A stretch of DNA of 64,000 nt. Origin: Burhinus oedicnemus. Its lineage: Eukaryota; Chordata; Aves; Charadriiformes; Burhinidae. Below, piece after piece: positions 1 through 12,596 of the stretch (the first letter of the stretch is position 1; each line of letters starts with the position of its first letter). The stretch lies in assembly GCA_008921705.1 (NCBI GenBank), contig VFFE01007869.1, positions 5,080,972 through 5,144,971 of the forward strand, written 5' to 3'. The position numbers and the translations under genes are program-made. The notes beneath the pieces are model-generated. The model worked only from the letters and a program-made list of their open reading frames with translations, searched no databases and was not told the DNA's origin.

Positions 1-3000
1 CCCCAAATCGCATTTACCAAGGATTTCCCAGGATATATTGTCTCTCGCCCTGGTGGGAATCCTGGATACACAGGGTGTGTACTGTCTGCTAATAGCAGCG
101 CTCAGGCTGCCTGCAGGACCGTGTCTGGAGGGCTGCAATGTGCATGGAGACGACTGGGACCTTGGGCACCCTCCGGGGCGCAGAGGCCTCCTGGCCACCT
201 CCTCGCTGGCGTGCTGGAGGTGCTCGCACAGACAGGCGGTGGTCAAGCAGTTGTGGTGTGCCCTGGAGGTGCCCTGGAGACCCCCTTGGAGTGCTGTACA
301 GGCAGAACTGCTGCCTGTAGTCTGGTGGGTCTCCCTGACATTCTGAGGTGGAAAACAATTTTTTCTAAAGCATTGTTTGGATTTATGCATCCAGTTTCCT
401 TATGTTTTAAAGAATCCTGTCCCCCTCCAGGTGCCAGTCTGGTGGTGTTCCAGTGTTCCGTTATAGCTAGGCTTGCTGCGTATCCGAGAAACACAACTCT
501 TGAGTTTATGTCTTGCACTGATGTTTACTTTCACTTAACCGAGCAGAATGCAGCAGAACTCATTGGCTTTACACATTACTTAAGCTTCCTAAAAACATTG
601 CATTAAGCTAATGATGCAGTTAGTATTAAATCCTAAAGGAGCTCCTCACTAATTATGGTTAAACAGATTTATTGATCAGTTCATTATTTTGGAGTGCGTT
701 ATATCATTCAGCTAAGTAGTTCTTACCAAGTACGTATGAGCCATCGAAATGCTTTTTTAAAAATCTCTAATCAAAGCTAAGCGTTTGGAATGGAATGAGG
801 TTTTAATGGAAAGGGAGCAGTATTTTAGTAGGTCATCTACTTATTTTTTTTCTGAATGTAATTTGGGTACATTCTGAAATATTTTTTACATTTCCATCCT
901 TGGTCTTGGTGCAATAGTTTCACATCAGAGGAGAGGTTTTTTTAGAAGGAAAGGTGCCACACACCCACAGAATTCCCTAAAATTAAGACTTTGCATCCAG
1001 CCAGTAGGTCTGACAGTAACCTAATTTTCCAGCACTGATGTATCTGGCAGCATCTGTGCATGTAATTCTGGGCCAAAAAGGTGCCAAGTGGTTAAAAATA
1101 ATACCAACACCACCCAAAAAAGTCAAGTCCTGTTTCCACAGTAGAGAATCAGTGTCATTGATTCATGGAGCTGCACTCACTTGGTATGAGAATTGAAGTA
1201 GCATTGCGCAGCGCATAGTTGGTGACTGGTCAAGACTGAGAACCTTGGATGATAAAGAACAATGTACACATTTTGAATATACATTTTTAATATCATGGTG
1301 AAAACTGCCCACAGCGTAGGGGTTAAATGAGGAAAAGGCGCTAAACAAATCTCACAAATAAGTAAATATAAGAGAAAAAATGCTTTTCAGCTGACAGACA
1401 AGTGGAGCTCTTCAGGCATGATCTTAACACCGCTCCATGCCTTAGTTTCTCTCATTCTTCGTCTGGCCTAGTTGGCTCCGTGCTCTCTGGGGAAGTGGCA
1501 CATCTCTCGTGGTGTGTTTGTTCAGTGCTCGCTGCAGTGGATCCCAGACCTCATTTCAGGCTTCTGGAGTTACTGGTATTAGAAGTAGTCATCATCTTGG
1601 GCTTTGAGTTAATAGTTTTCTAGTTTATCTCTCAGGTTAATAATTGTAAGCTAAAGAAAGTTTCATATTTGCATTCATTTTTGCATACATAGCAGTGAAG
1701 TTAAATTTAGTCCTGCTTTAAAAAAAAGAGACAGAAAATACTATATAAGCATACAAATCAGGCTGTTTTTTGAAGCTCGGTAAACATAAAGGAAGCAGCA
1801 TTTTAATCAAAATGAAGAACTGCATCCTAATGACATCTCAGCACATGTATATTTCATAAGTACCTTTTCTGCAAAGCAAATACCGTATAAGGGATCGCTG
1901 TTACACATTTTCTGATCTCCTTAGCTTGTTCATCACAAACTAGACTGTCGCTGCATAAAAATGTGATCCATATATTTTAATTTAGGTGGAAAATAGTCTA
2001 GTAAAATAAGAAATTTTGCAATTTTCGTATTGTTTTCCCTCGTAATTTTTCAACAGATACAACAATTCTTTTCTGTTCAGTTCAGCGGTGTGCCTTTGAC
2101 GCAAGTTCTTGTTTGTACCTTTAGTTACTAAAAACACGCTGATGTCTCAGGATGAGACAGCACTATGTGACAGATAAAAAGAGAAATGAGAGAAAACAAA
2201 GCTCTGTATTTCTTTCGTTACACAGAATAATTAGGGAAGACAAGTCTTGCTTCGACGTAGACTCTCCATTGAACTACATAGTAGCTGTGTGTGTGTTGAG
2301 GGCAGGACTGATCTAAAGCTAACGTTTGACATGCTGTAGTGGGAAACTTTAAAAAGGCAGAAAAGGGAGATCGTCAGAGACACTCTAAAAAACTCTGGAA
2401 AAGCCCAGCCAGTAGATGCATTCAAACTATGGAATACAGTCTGTCCTGCCTCACACTGTGTGCTGACCAAGTGCAGATAGGCCATACATCACCTCCTACA
2501 GCTTCTGATCTTTCTGAAGTGGGGTATCAGTCTTGATATCCGTTCTTTCAAATTTTCCTTCCGTCCTAAAAAGAAACGGGAATAGGCTGTAATGCCTGTT
2601 TTTAAGCTATGACTTTGAGAACATCCGGAGTTCTCCTCATGCGTAGGCTTGTTTGACAGAAACACACCTCGGGTGATTTTACTTCCAAATAACATCTTCC
2701 AGGCAAAGAGCAGCAACCAGTTTTCTTAGCAGTGCTAAGGAATGGATGCTCTTGCTCCAGTCTCTTAACATTTCTGTCGTTTGTCTGCTCTTTCCAGCTG
2801 AAACTTAGCCATCAGTATTTGTTTCTGCCTGAAGACTTCTTTAAAAGTTTGCTATGAGTAGGTGCTTATTTAGTATTTAAAAGAAGAGAAAGAAGACATT
2901 TTTCAGCTGTGTATTTTGTTGCTGGACCAGAACACACCAGATACAGGGCTACTAAAACATTTCAAGAAACTGAGGAGATCGTGAGGAGAGACAGTATATA

Positions 3001-6000
3001 GACTAAAGTTCCTAAAAATGAGGGTGGGCCCTTTCAGACAAGTGAAGTCAGGTCGGATTCACTAGGCAGTTTAGATACAAATAATTGGCAAGCTAGGAAA
3101 TGGGAGTTAAAGAGTAGCGAAGTTGTTGGAAAGGTGGGATGCGATTCCCCAGCAGCTGGCAGTTGGAGCACTGTGCAGGTGGCAGAGGGTGTTGGCGTAC
3201 TCTTCTGAGGATCCGAGGCCACAGCTTTCAGCGCTGGGCTGTGGAGCATCCGAGTCTGCAGGCAACTCCGAGCCTCTCCAGCTCAGCCAGCCGGAGGATG
3301 GACGTGACCCTGCATCACCGTCTCCCACAGCTGGGGACTGCTGCTGGGTGAGCCTTCAGCTGTGAGTGGCCTCCCCGGCCGTCTCGTTGGAGCGGTTCTA
3401 CTTTGTGTGGCACAGATAGAAACTGAGGTGAAGAAAAAGGATGGCTTTACAGCCCGGTGATTCGGACATTCACCTGGGAAAGTGGGCACCTGTGTTCCAT
3501 TACTCCCTAAAACACCTATCAGTATTTGAGGATAAGGACGCTTGTAAAATCAGCTTTGGGAGAATCTGTCGTCTGCCGTTATAATCTGTGCTGGGGCTTT
3601 ACTGGCTGGACTCCTGGAAGATACTGGACTATCGCATGAGTACTGAAAGAGTTATATGTGGACTTAAAAATGGAAAAGGGAAGTAGGGTTATTAATGATA
3701 CATGTAGAAAGTCAATATTCATTTACCCAAATCCCCTTTGGTATAACAAATGTTATCTCGTAAAAGAACAAACCCCATGCTACCCTGTGCAGCCAGACTT
3801 TATGCTTTAAATTAAGTATAGGGGAAAACTTTGTCAAACGAATTCAGAGTAGCTGAAAAATCTGAGCGGATTCTGATTTATTTGTAATTTTCCCAAGTAA
3901 GTTATTTTAAAAACTCTATTTCTTTTTCACTGCATGTCTGATAATATTTCTTTGCATGTGAAAGGCAGCACAGTATACTCTTCTTGGTGTCCTGAAATTT
4001 GCAGTTATAAGTTCAATTACGTTGGAACATGATTTCTTTCTAAATTAGCTATCAGAGACAAGAAGATGACCATTTCCCAACCACTTAAAAAGACTAGTTT
4101 AGTGGACTACAAAACAGAGTAAATAATAATCTTGCACTTAGTGACTCTTTCCTACCTTAGTTTAGTGGTTTTTAATAAGTGGCTGTTAAATTGATCAGCC
4201 TTCTATATACTATGGAGTTTGAAATAGTATGTCATGAATAAGGGCAACTTGAAATGGGGCAAATCAAATACCTTCCGTAATTGAACTGACACAAGGCCAA
4301 ATCCCACAATTTATTAGACTAGAGAAGACCTTGGTTTTCTACCAAGCTGCTAGAAGGAGCTTTGTCTACTATTTTTATTGCTGAACAGAGAAGATGAGAT
4401 AGAAATAAGCAGTACTGAAGTGTGTGGCTGGCAATCACACATCAGCCAAAGCCTTGTGCTGGCATTGACTAGCCCTCAGAATACCTGACTTTGCATTTTG
4501 ACTGCAACAAATTAAATTACTTTAATATCATTCTGCTACCTGCTCAGAAAAAAAGCCCCAAAACAAAAAACCCAAAAAACTTTTAGGAGGTCGGTCCTTG
4601 AAATTGAAAGCTCTGAAACTAACGTATTTTAGAGTTACTGAAAGGCTGGGTATGGTTTGGAATGTGAAATACTGTGCTCTGAGAAATTCATTAAACTGTG
4701 TTAGCATGCTGCAGAGTCTTACATTAGGGAGACGATCTAGTGCTTTCTCAATCTCTTAAGTCTCATTAGGTTGTATTATAATAAATAAAAAAAATAAAAA
4801 GGCTCTGACCAAAACACTAAAGTCAAACCAGAAGAAGTTATAGTAATTAACTGTTTTTCCTTATTGTAATGCAGTTGTATGTTTCTTTGCTCTTGTCTTG
4901 TGTTGCTGTCTTGCTGAGGTTCTTGTCTTTGTTATGTGAATAGATTTGTCCAAAACTTTCTTTACTGACTTTCTTTACTTGTAGGCAAGGTGCTGTTTCA
5001 GTCTTAAAACAGACTAAGACATCACCCTATTGCCGCATGAAAAAAGAATTTTCAGACATAGGGCGTGACATACCAGTGAAGGGTACCCGCTTACAGAACA
5101 ACATGTCAGGTACCTGGAATATGCCGTACCTGTCTCAGAAAGCAGATATTCACTGCGGGGTCTTTCATCTTTCTCTGCTTGTTCAAAGCCTCCAGCCTTG
5201 GTTCTTGCTTCAGCAGTGAATGGGTGATTGCAATTGTGTTTCTCTCATCTGCCCTCAAATGGTTTTCCTTGAAAGTATTTTTCCAGTTGTCACCCACACT
5301 ACAGACAGATTTTTTTCCTCTTTAGACACTTCATGGATGAAAAAATATTTTTGGTTTGATAAAAAAGGGAAAGATCTGAATTACAGCTAACACTTTTGTT
5401 GTTGCTTCACATTACCTTGATTTTCTTGTGATGTCCTGTTGACTGTGATTAAAGAGGATTTCCCCCTCATTAATTTATCTTTCTCACAAAAAAATTACTG
5501 ACTGATGTAGATGAGAGGAGTAATATTTCAAAGCTTGCTATTGGTACACCTACCTCCTCGTGTGAAGCACAGTGCGGCTGCCTGAGGCTGGGAACTGTGT
5601 ACGGCTCCAGCCATTGCACAGTGGGAAGATGAACTCAGAACAGGCACTTAGGTTTGGGGGTTCGCTGCATTACACAGCAGGACTCTCCAGTTATTCCTGG
5701 GCTTTTAAAGACAACTCCTGTGATTTTGTTTCAAGTTCTGCATTAAAGCATTGTGATTAAATAAGACTACAAAAAAATTCTTGCATTTAACTAATGTTGT
5801 GTTCATGTCCTTTTGCCAATTTGGCATCATACTAACACTCTAAATCAGAGAAATGTCTAAGTAACCTTCAAACCCACAGTCATGAGGCACTGCAATAAGC
5901 GTGAATTTGTCTGGTTTTATCTTCTTAACTCAATCATGCTTTTATGAAACCTGACTATCTTGAATATTTTTCTTGTTTATCCACATTAGAAAATCATGTT

Positions 6001-7400
6001 TACTAATACAAATACTGTAACTTTTCTTACAGTTTCTTTAAACAAGTATGAGGATTAGGAAAAGCTGCTTACTTTTTGTGGAATAGTTAATTTTTTTACG
6101 GTTGTCATATGGTTTAATTTCATCAGTAGGAGTGAACTGTATTCCTCCTCCCTGATGCACATACATGAAAGATAGACTTGACCCTGCAATCTGTACTGAA
6201 ATTAGTAACTTAGTTTGTTTAAAAAAACCCCAATGCATTCATCAGTAGGGATGGAAGCATGGTCCCTGAATCCAGGGTTGCAGAATAAGGCTATAAATCA
6301 TTCTACCCAATCTCTTTGTCTAGAATTGCATATGGTGCATGATGTTGGATTGTAGTACTGTAGTATTTTGTTGTAAGTTGATCTAATTGAAGAGGAATGT
6401 TACCAGTTGCTGACCAAAGGTAACTGCAGGGTCTCTTTGTGCAGATGAGTGTGTTTAAATTATAAAAACGTTGTTCGGTGCCATAAAATATAGGTTGTGG
6501 TGAACTGGAATATGGAAAACAGGGAAAGAGAAGAAGAGGAAAGCAGCGAGGCAGAAAAAGAGTAAAAAAAAGGTGAAAAGGTAAAAAGGTAACAGAAAAC
6601 AAAAACCAAAAGAGAACTAGATGTGTGGAAAATGAAATGGAGGTGTGACACCAAAAGTTATTCAGAAGCGAGTAAAGGACAATCTATGAGAAAACCACTG
6701 TAAAAAGATGAAAGTAAGAAAGCGGAAGGAGAAAAGATCTGTTAGTATATAAGGCTGAGAATAAGATTTTTTCTTCTTCCTGTTTCCTTTCCTGTTATCA
6801 TCCCTGTCTTCTAAAGGTTCCTCTCACTATGTTGTGATGTCTTCTGTTTCTTTTTTCTGTATCCTCCTTATATACTGTTGTCTAAGAACACTCAAAGCTG
6901 TGTTTGATCAAGGCAGATAGCTGCCAGCAGCTTTTTCACTGCACAGCTGAGTTGGGAAATCAGCTGATTTTTAAACCTTTTTTATTCCAGTTCGAAGACT
7001 GTTCATATTCATATCAGAAATAGAAAAAGCTATCATTGTCTGTCAGTCAAATCATGAAGAAATAGAATCCTCAGTCTTTCCACCAGAAAAAAATATTAAT
7101 GCGTATTTTACTCTTTATGTTGCCAACTTCAATTTAAAACAGAAAAGATTTTAATTGAAGATACATGTAAGAGGAATCGATGCTGCCTGGTCTGTTTCCT
7201 TGGGAAATGTAGTGCTTGCATTAAGCTCTTACGAATCCCACTGATGACCTATATGACATTCTAAATGAGACTTCAGCAGTGAGATCTGGTCTAATGCCTT
7301 CCAGACCAGAAGAATTATGTGAAAGTAGGGAATGAGCTATCTGACTTAGGGAAAGACCTGAGGAAATTGTGAGACTGCTCTAGTTTTGAGGCTTGAAAGG
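1..7400. other. Intergenic DNA, no gene seen
   Basis: AT-rich noncoding DNA at the left edge. Open frames here are short, lack recognisable domains, and several overlap on both strands in GC-richer patches (about 60-330 and 3130-3370), as expected by chance. The notable texture is a strongly purine-rich run at about 6495-6625, followed by a pyrimidine-rich run at about 6764-6860. I see no splice-site-bounded conserved protein block. In other amniotes MME lies on this side of GPR149, but no MME exon is recognisable here. Confidence 0.6.
6495..6625. repeat. Purine-rich low-complexity tract
   Basis: About 130 bp in which the + strand is overwhelmingly A and G, with repeated gaaaag, gaggaa and aaaaagg words. 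A weaker purine stretch continues to about 6745, and a pyrimidine-rich stretch follows at about 6764-6860. This is simple-sequence DNA. The open frames on the minus strand across it (runs of Ser, Phe and Leu) are produced by the composition and are not genes. Confidence 0.6.
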
Positions 7401-7571
7401 AAAACAGTGGCACAGGTTGCCCAGGGAGGTGGTGGAGTCTCCATCCTGGAGATACTCAGAAGCCAACAGGACATGGTCCTGGGCAGCGGCTCTGGGTGAC
7501 CCTGCTTGAGCAGGGTGCTCGGACCAGATGGACTTCAGAGGTCCCTTCCAACCTCAACCAGTCTGTGATTC
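7401..7571 (+). mobile_element. CR1 retroposon 3' fragment
   Basis: The segment reads like the 3' end of an avian CR1 LINE in sense orientation. It begins near 'tggcacaggttgcccagg', passes through a 'ctccatcctggagatactca' block and the 'cctgcttgagcagggtgct' block, and ends with 'ggtcccttccaacctcaacc' and 'ctgtgattc'. It is diverged from the copies at 31421 and 62792, so it probably belongs to another CR1 subfamily or is older. It is 5'-truncated and noncoding. Confidence 0.85.
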
Positions 7572-7972
7572 CTAGGCATGAGTATGTCATCTGCTGTGGC
7601 ATTAAGTAATTGGTGTTAAATGTTTTACTGATCATTAAAACTTAAGAAACAGATGATGAGCCTGGCCTTGAGTCAGTTCTCATGTTAATTACAGTGTATT
7701 CTGTTTCTGTTTCAATCCAGAAAACCCTGTTGTTGTACTTACTGAAGAGACGTGCCATGAGCAGACAGTGAAAGTCATTGTTTTTCCTCATTGGATCTGA
7801 ATGAGTGTTTGCACATAGATAACTGAATTAGAGAAATTTTTTAATATTCCTTCAGAATTATTTTAGCAAAATGAAATTAACAGTAAAATGCGTATGAGAA
7901 AAGCAAACTACTGTCAATATATGAGGAGCCTTTAAGTAATTTCTTGCATAACACTAACCCTCAGAGTGGGGT

Positions 7973-8065
7973 ATTTTTATTATATCAAGCAAACCTCAAC
8001 ATTTAAGGCATAATTGACTGAAGATCAGTCTGTGGGGAACTGCATGCCCCAAGGGACTTTTTAGA
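7973..8065 (+). repeat. Diverged repeat, copy 1
   Basis: This stretch is alignable by eye with 9392-9482. Both run from a 'tattt..tattatatca'-like start through 'ttta.ggcat.attga.tgaa.atcagtct' to 'caaggg.ctttt.ag'. The two copies differ by scattered substitutions and small indels. That suggests an old duplication or two members of an ancient dispersed repeat. The family is not identified. Confidence 0.5.
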
Positions 8066-8264
8066 TGGATATATCCCTTTTAAAGCCCATGTATTTGCAG
8101 GAGGGTTTTCCCAGGTTGCTACTGCCTCACAGTCAATATTATGACTTTATCTTGAATGCTTTCTTACTTAAATTAATTAGGGTAACCTAAATTTAATGCA
8201 TTCTGAAAAATGATTGCATAGAAGTGACTATGGTTTCGAGCAAATAGATTTTTCCCCCCCTATT

Positions 8265-8316
8265 ATTACTGTTTCTAAATATTTGTACTGATTACTGTTT
8301 CCAAATATTTGTACTG
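8265..8316 (+). repeat. Two-copy 26-bp tandem duplication
   Basis: Two adjacent 26-bp units (8265-8290 and 8291-8316) begin 'attactgttt' and end 'atttgtactg'. They differ at one position (T versus C at the eleventh base of the unit). This looks like a recent slippage or local duplication in noncoding DNA, with no apparent function. Confidence 0.9.
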
Positions 8317-9391
8317 ATCTAATTCACAGGCTTTTGGTAAATGATTTTGCCAAATATGGTTTATGTAAAATAACTCTTCAAAATAATTTGGTATTCATTA
8401 AGCACTGGAGTGCTATGATAATGCTTTGCTGAATCTATGATGGTATGATACCATGCTGTATATTTACAAACCAGTACAAAAAAATACACTCTGATTTCTT
8501 TCATCTCAAAAATTTGAGTTATCTTATAAAGTAGGCTAATTGCTACAAAGCCACAGGCTACACAGCCATAAGAACTTGACTGCTTAGAGCTTGGTGAATG
8601 ATACTGGATTTTCAGTAGTATCAACTAAGTGCCTGTTGGTGTGGAAAAGAATAATCTTTCTGCCTACAGACTGAAAAAATCTGTAATCAAAATTATGCTT
8701 CCTTCTGAGCAAAATGTAGTAGTCAAATAATTAAAAATTACAGATTTATGGATTGGTGTTTAATCAGCTACTGTTTCCATGGTGGCTGAAACAGTTTTTA
8801 AAATGACTAGTTAGCACACTATACTACATGGAGGTTTTCTGATTGTCTTGTCTGGGATTTTTGTCTTAATACCTTCAGGGAAAAGAGTAGCAAATATCCA
8901 GTGGTGAGAAATAAAGAATCATTCCATTCCCGGAATGACTGTTGGTCGACGCCTTTCTGGTATTGGCAGAGCATAAGCACTTGGGTCCGTCTTTGGCAAC
9001 CAGGTAACGCTCGCATGAGACCACACTGGGCATTGAGCTCACTTGGAGGAATCGGTGTTCTCTCTCTCATACCTGGAGATAATATACAAGAACCTTACTG
9101 CATTTTGTGTCAGGCAAAGAAGCAGCGGAATCTTCAGGTACATACATACTACATACATTCCAGAAACATACCGAAGTTGAGACATCTGCCATAAATTGGG
9201 ATGTTAATCTGAGAATTCATTACATGAATCAGAGGACATGAGTGAGCAAGGGATGAAGAACACTTTAAAAAGAAATGAGCAATTCTCCAGGGATTAGATT
9301 TGGCATCCAGAAACTCTTGATGATCGTTTAACACAAGGGAAGAAATGAGAGACTACAACATCTTAGGTCGCTGAATGTATAAAAAAAAGCT

Positions 9392-9482
9392 ATTTCTGTA
9401 TTATCAGGTAATGTAAGTGTTTACGGCATGATTGAGTGAAAATCAGTCTTGTGAGTCTAAATGGTTCAAGGGTCTTTTAGGT
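9392..9482 (+). repeat. Diverged repeat, copy 2
   Basis: Partner of the segment at about 7973-8065, in the same orientation and about 1.4 kb away. The shared core is 'ggcat.attga.tgaa.atcagtct', followed about 20 bp later by a shared 'caaggg.ctttt.ag' block. Its origin (local duplication or old transposon) is unresolved. Confidence 0.5.
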
Positions 9483-12457
9483 TGAAAGTGACACTGATGA
9501 GTCCTGATGATACAGATGGTCACACTGTTATCTTCTGGTGCATGGATTTTTATTACCTCTATAAAATTTAGTAGGAAATGAAAGACCTAGTTTAATACCT
9601 GGTAGATACCTTGATACTGCTATTATGAAAAGCACCGTCAGTACTGATGGTGGCTTCAGGAGAAAAAACAAAGATATAAATAAATGCTAATGACAACTGC
9701 TTCTCCACCTGCTCTTAGGTGCTGACCCTCCAACAGTCCCCTCTCCTTATCTCATCAGAAATTAGCTCTTCCATCACTGCGTAGGGTCAGGAAAGTAAAA
9801 GTTGAAAGTCAAGGTTTCTTCTGCCATTGGCAGAATAGCAAACTGTGATGGTTTCCATAGCACGCTAATTGTCTGAGTCGTGAGCTACAGAGAATCGCGT
9901 GCTGTTATTGCAGGCTACCACCACTCTTCGATGCACGCAGAATGAGCCTACGGTCCGAAGAGCCGGTCCGGTGTCCTTGGGGTCACAGCGCCTGTTTAAC
10001 TTGGGTTCCAGTACTTTGGACGGGTGGAGCATAGTAGCAGCTGGACTGTAAATGACAGTTGCTGGCCTGCTGCATTCCTGTAGTCTTGAATTAGCAGTCT
10101 TACGTTAATGATTCTGCTCGCATACCCTCAGCAACGCGTAGATGCTTACGTGGCAAAGCGCCAGCTTCGCTAGTGCCTCAGGAGGATATGGTTTTCTGTA
10201 AGATGCCAGGAATGAACCCAAATCATTGAGCGCTTCTGAAATGAAAAGTAGTACTCACCAGAAAAAGATCTGTTGCACACCTTGAAGCGTTTCGCTTTCC
10301 TATTAATTTCCCATTTTCCTTCACATTAACGGGAAGGGTTGTAGTGCTTTTTCTCCTCAGAACATAGCTAAACATTCCTGCAGAAACTGAATTTGATGGA
10401 GTTAGCAGAACCAAAGAGCCTAATCCGTGCTTTCTGTGATACATTTTTTACTAGATGCTGATAAATAACATGAGTTATTTTATGGACTTCAGTGAGCAAA
10501 TCCCTCGTGTTTCACTGAGACATACACCATTCGTGTTCACGTGTAAATCTGAAACACCGACAGGAGTGGAGAGCATAGCAGAGAGAAGTACGTTTAGCTT
10601 GTGATTGCCATCATGAATGTGTTTAATTTTTCCATTAAAATTACCAACTGATAGTTTTAAAACCGCTGAGAATGTGAGATTGAGTGTGGAGGGAATTGAG
10701 ACGATTTACTCCTATGTTGTTATTAAGTAAGTCCCCAAGAAATGTGCTGACGTGACACCTGCTGAGCGTGCCATGCACTGTGCCTGAGGGTGCCTGTTCA
10801 GCCGCGGGTGTCTGCGCTAGGAGAGCCTGACTCATTTACAGCGAGATTGGACTTCTCCAAGCTAATCACAAGTGTCTGTTCACTAGAAAGAAACACGGGT
10901 TATGTGCATTTTTAGTATGTGTTTCCTGGCTCTTTTGAGTGTCACACGGTAGAAAAAGTATTGCCGATAGCTTAAAGCTCCAAATGCGGTTTACGTACTC
11001 CTGCGCGCAGGCACCGTGGCAAAGCGATCGGGACTTGGAGCATCAAAATGAGAGGCCTGCATTTCAATTCCTGTGGTGGCCAGTTACATGAGGAGCTGCA
11101 AAGGCGTTGTGAGAATTTGGTCACTTTTGGTGTATAAGTGCAGACTTTGGATTTTTCAGCCCTTTGCGCCTGGGGCTTCCCCAGTGAGCCAGGGCAGCAG
11201 CAGCACACAGTGCCCAGTGTTTGCAGGAACTTAGCGGCAGGTATTTCAGACTTCTGCCACAGTTCAGGACGGCCCAGCTGGGACCTCTGGGCTTGGTTTA
11301 TGTCTCTCCTCTCCAGCGCCTCTGTGCGTAGTTGGGAGGAATGGGGCTGGCATCGGCTCAGCCTGCTGCAGCGTTTTGCCTCCTGTTGCCAGATCGGCTG
11401 CACGGAAATACACTGTACTGACCTCCAGGCAGCACAGCGGGAGCGTCGTGTTCCCCGGTATGGTTGTTATACCAACAGCAACAGTCATGACAACTCAGCC
11501 TTGCCCTGTGAGCACGTAGTTAAGCTTTTCATCAGTCCCAGGGGGTAAGATAAACATATGAATTGAAAAGATTCAGTGTTTGAAAATAGCCTAACGTTCT
11601 TCTCAAGCGTTTTTTCTTTTCTCTTTCTGTGAAACCTTAATCTCTGATAGGAGTGATGCATGGTTTCCATCTAGCCTCATAAAGGAAGATTTTTATGGCA
11701 AGACTTTCTGTAGTGTCTTAGTATGTTGCTGACACACTACATCCAGTTTATGTTGGCGCTAAGCCTGGATTCTGCAGTCTCTTTATCACAATTTGAGTCT
11801 CAGAAATTGCAGATCAGAGAGGCTGGACCTGTCACTACTTCTGAAAGGCTGTTTTCCAAGTGTGATTTTATCTTGTTTGGTAGGTTTTCCTTACAGTCTT
11901 ACTAAAATGAGTTCTTTCTCTTGACTAGAATAATACAAGAAAATGCATGATGCCCAGTGATGTAGCTCTGCACTTCCCTTCTTGCTGCATCTTTTATTAT
12001 TCCACATATTCCTAATCTCATAATGTTTTTACTTCTGTAAATTAGCAGTTTTAAATGCCATCACTGGGAAAGATCAAACTGCAAAATCAAAGAAGAAGGC
12101 TTCATTCTAAGTGTGCTGAAAATTCTAGGAAATATTTATACCTTTTTTGCTTGTTTTTCTTGGAATTGTGATATCTGTAATTTGGTAATAAACATGGAGT
12201 TTTAAAGCCTGCTGGGCTCTCCTGGCTCAGATTTCACCAAAGTTGATAAACAAAACCTCCCTGCTTCAGCATGTGCAGAATTGAGCCAAAAAAGGAATTA
12301 TGGCAAAGAGAGTGGAATTTCCAAACCTAAAATTTAATTTCTTTTCTTTTATTAGCTTGCTAACTTGTATAAACAAAAGTCTATTGCTTTGAGCAAGGCA
12401 GAGGAATAAAAGCCACTCCTCACTAACGCCATCTTCTGGAGGGCACCTTAGAAGTAC

Positions 12458-12596
12458 AGAATCACAGAATCACGGGGGTTGGCAGGGATCTCTGGAGATC
12501 ATCTCGTCTAACCCCCCTGCCAGAGCAGGGTCACCCAGAGCAGGTTGCACAGGACGGCGTCCAGGCGGGTTTGGAATGTCTCCAGGGTCGGAGACA
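12458..12596 (-). mobile_element. CR1 retroposon 3' fragment, antisense
   Basis: Recognised from 'agaatcacagaatcacgggg' at the start, then 'atctctggagatcatctcgt', 'cccctgccagagcagggtca', 'agcaggttgcacagga' and 'tttggaatgtctccaggg'. Read on the + strand this is the reverse complement of a CR1 3' end, so the element is on the minus strand. It is 5'-truncated. Confidence 0.88.

Larger units (their letters stand above)
7572..12457. other. Intergenic DNA, no gene seen
   Basis: Noncoding sequence between two CR1 fragments. It contains a pair of similar segments (about 7973-8065 and 9392-9482) and a two-copy 26-bp tandem duplication (8265-8316). The open frames at 10972-11548 overlap on both strands and show no family resemblance. 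Nothing resembling an exon of a known gene was recognised. Confidence 0.55.

Noticed and set aside
121..606. 161-codon ORF at the left edge
   Set aside because: Overlaps several other frames on both strands in a GC-richer patch, has no recognisable domain, and has no splice or homology support.
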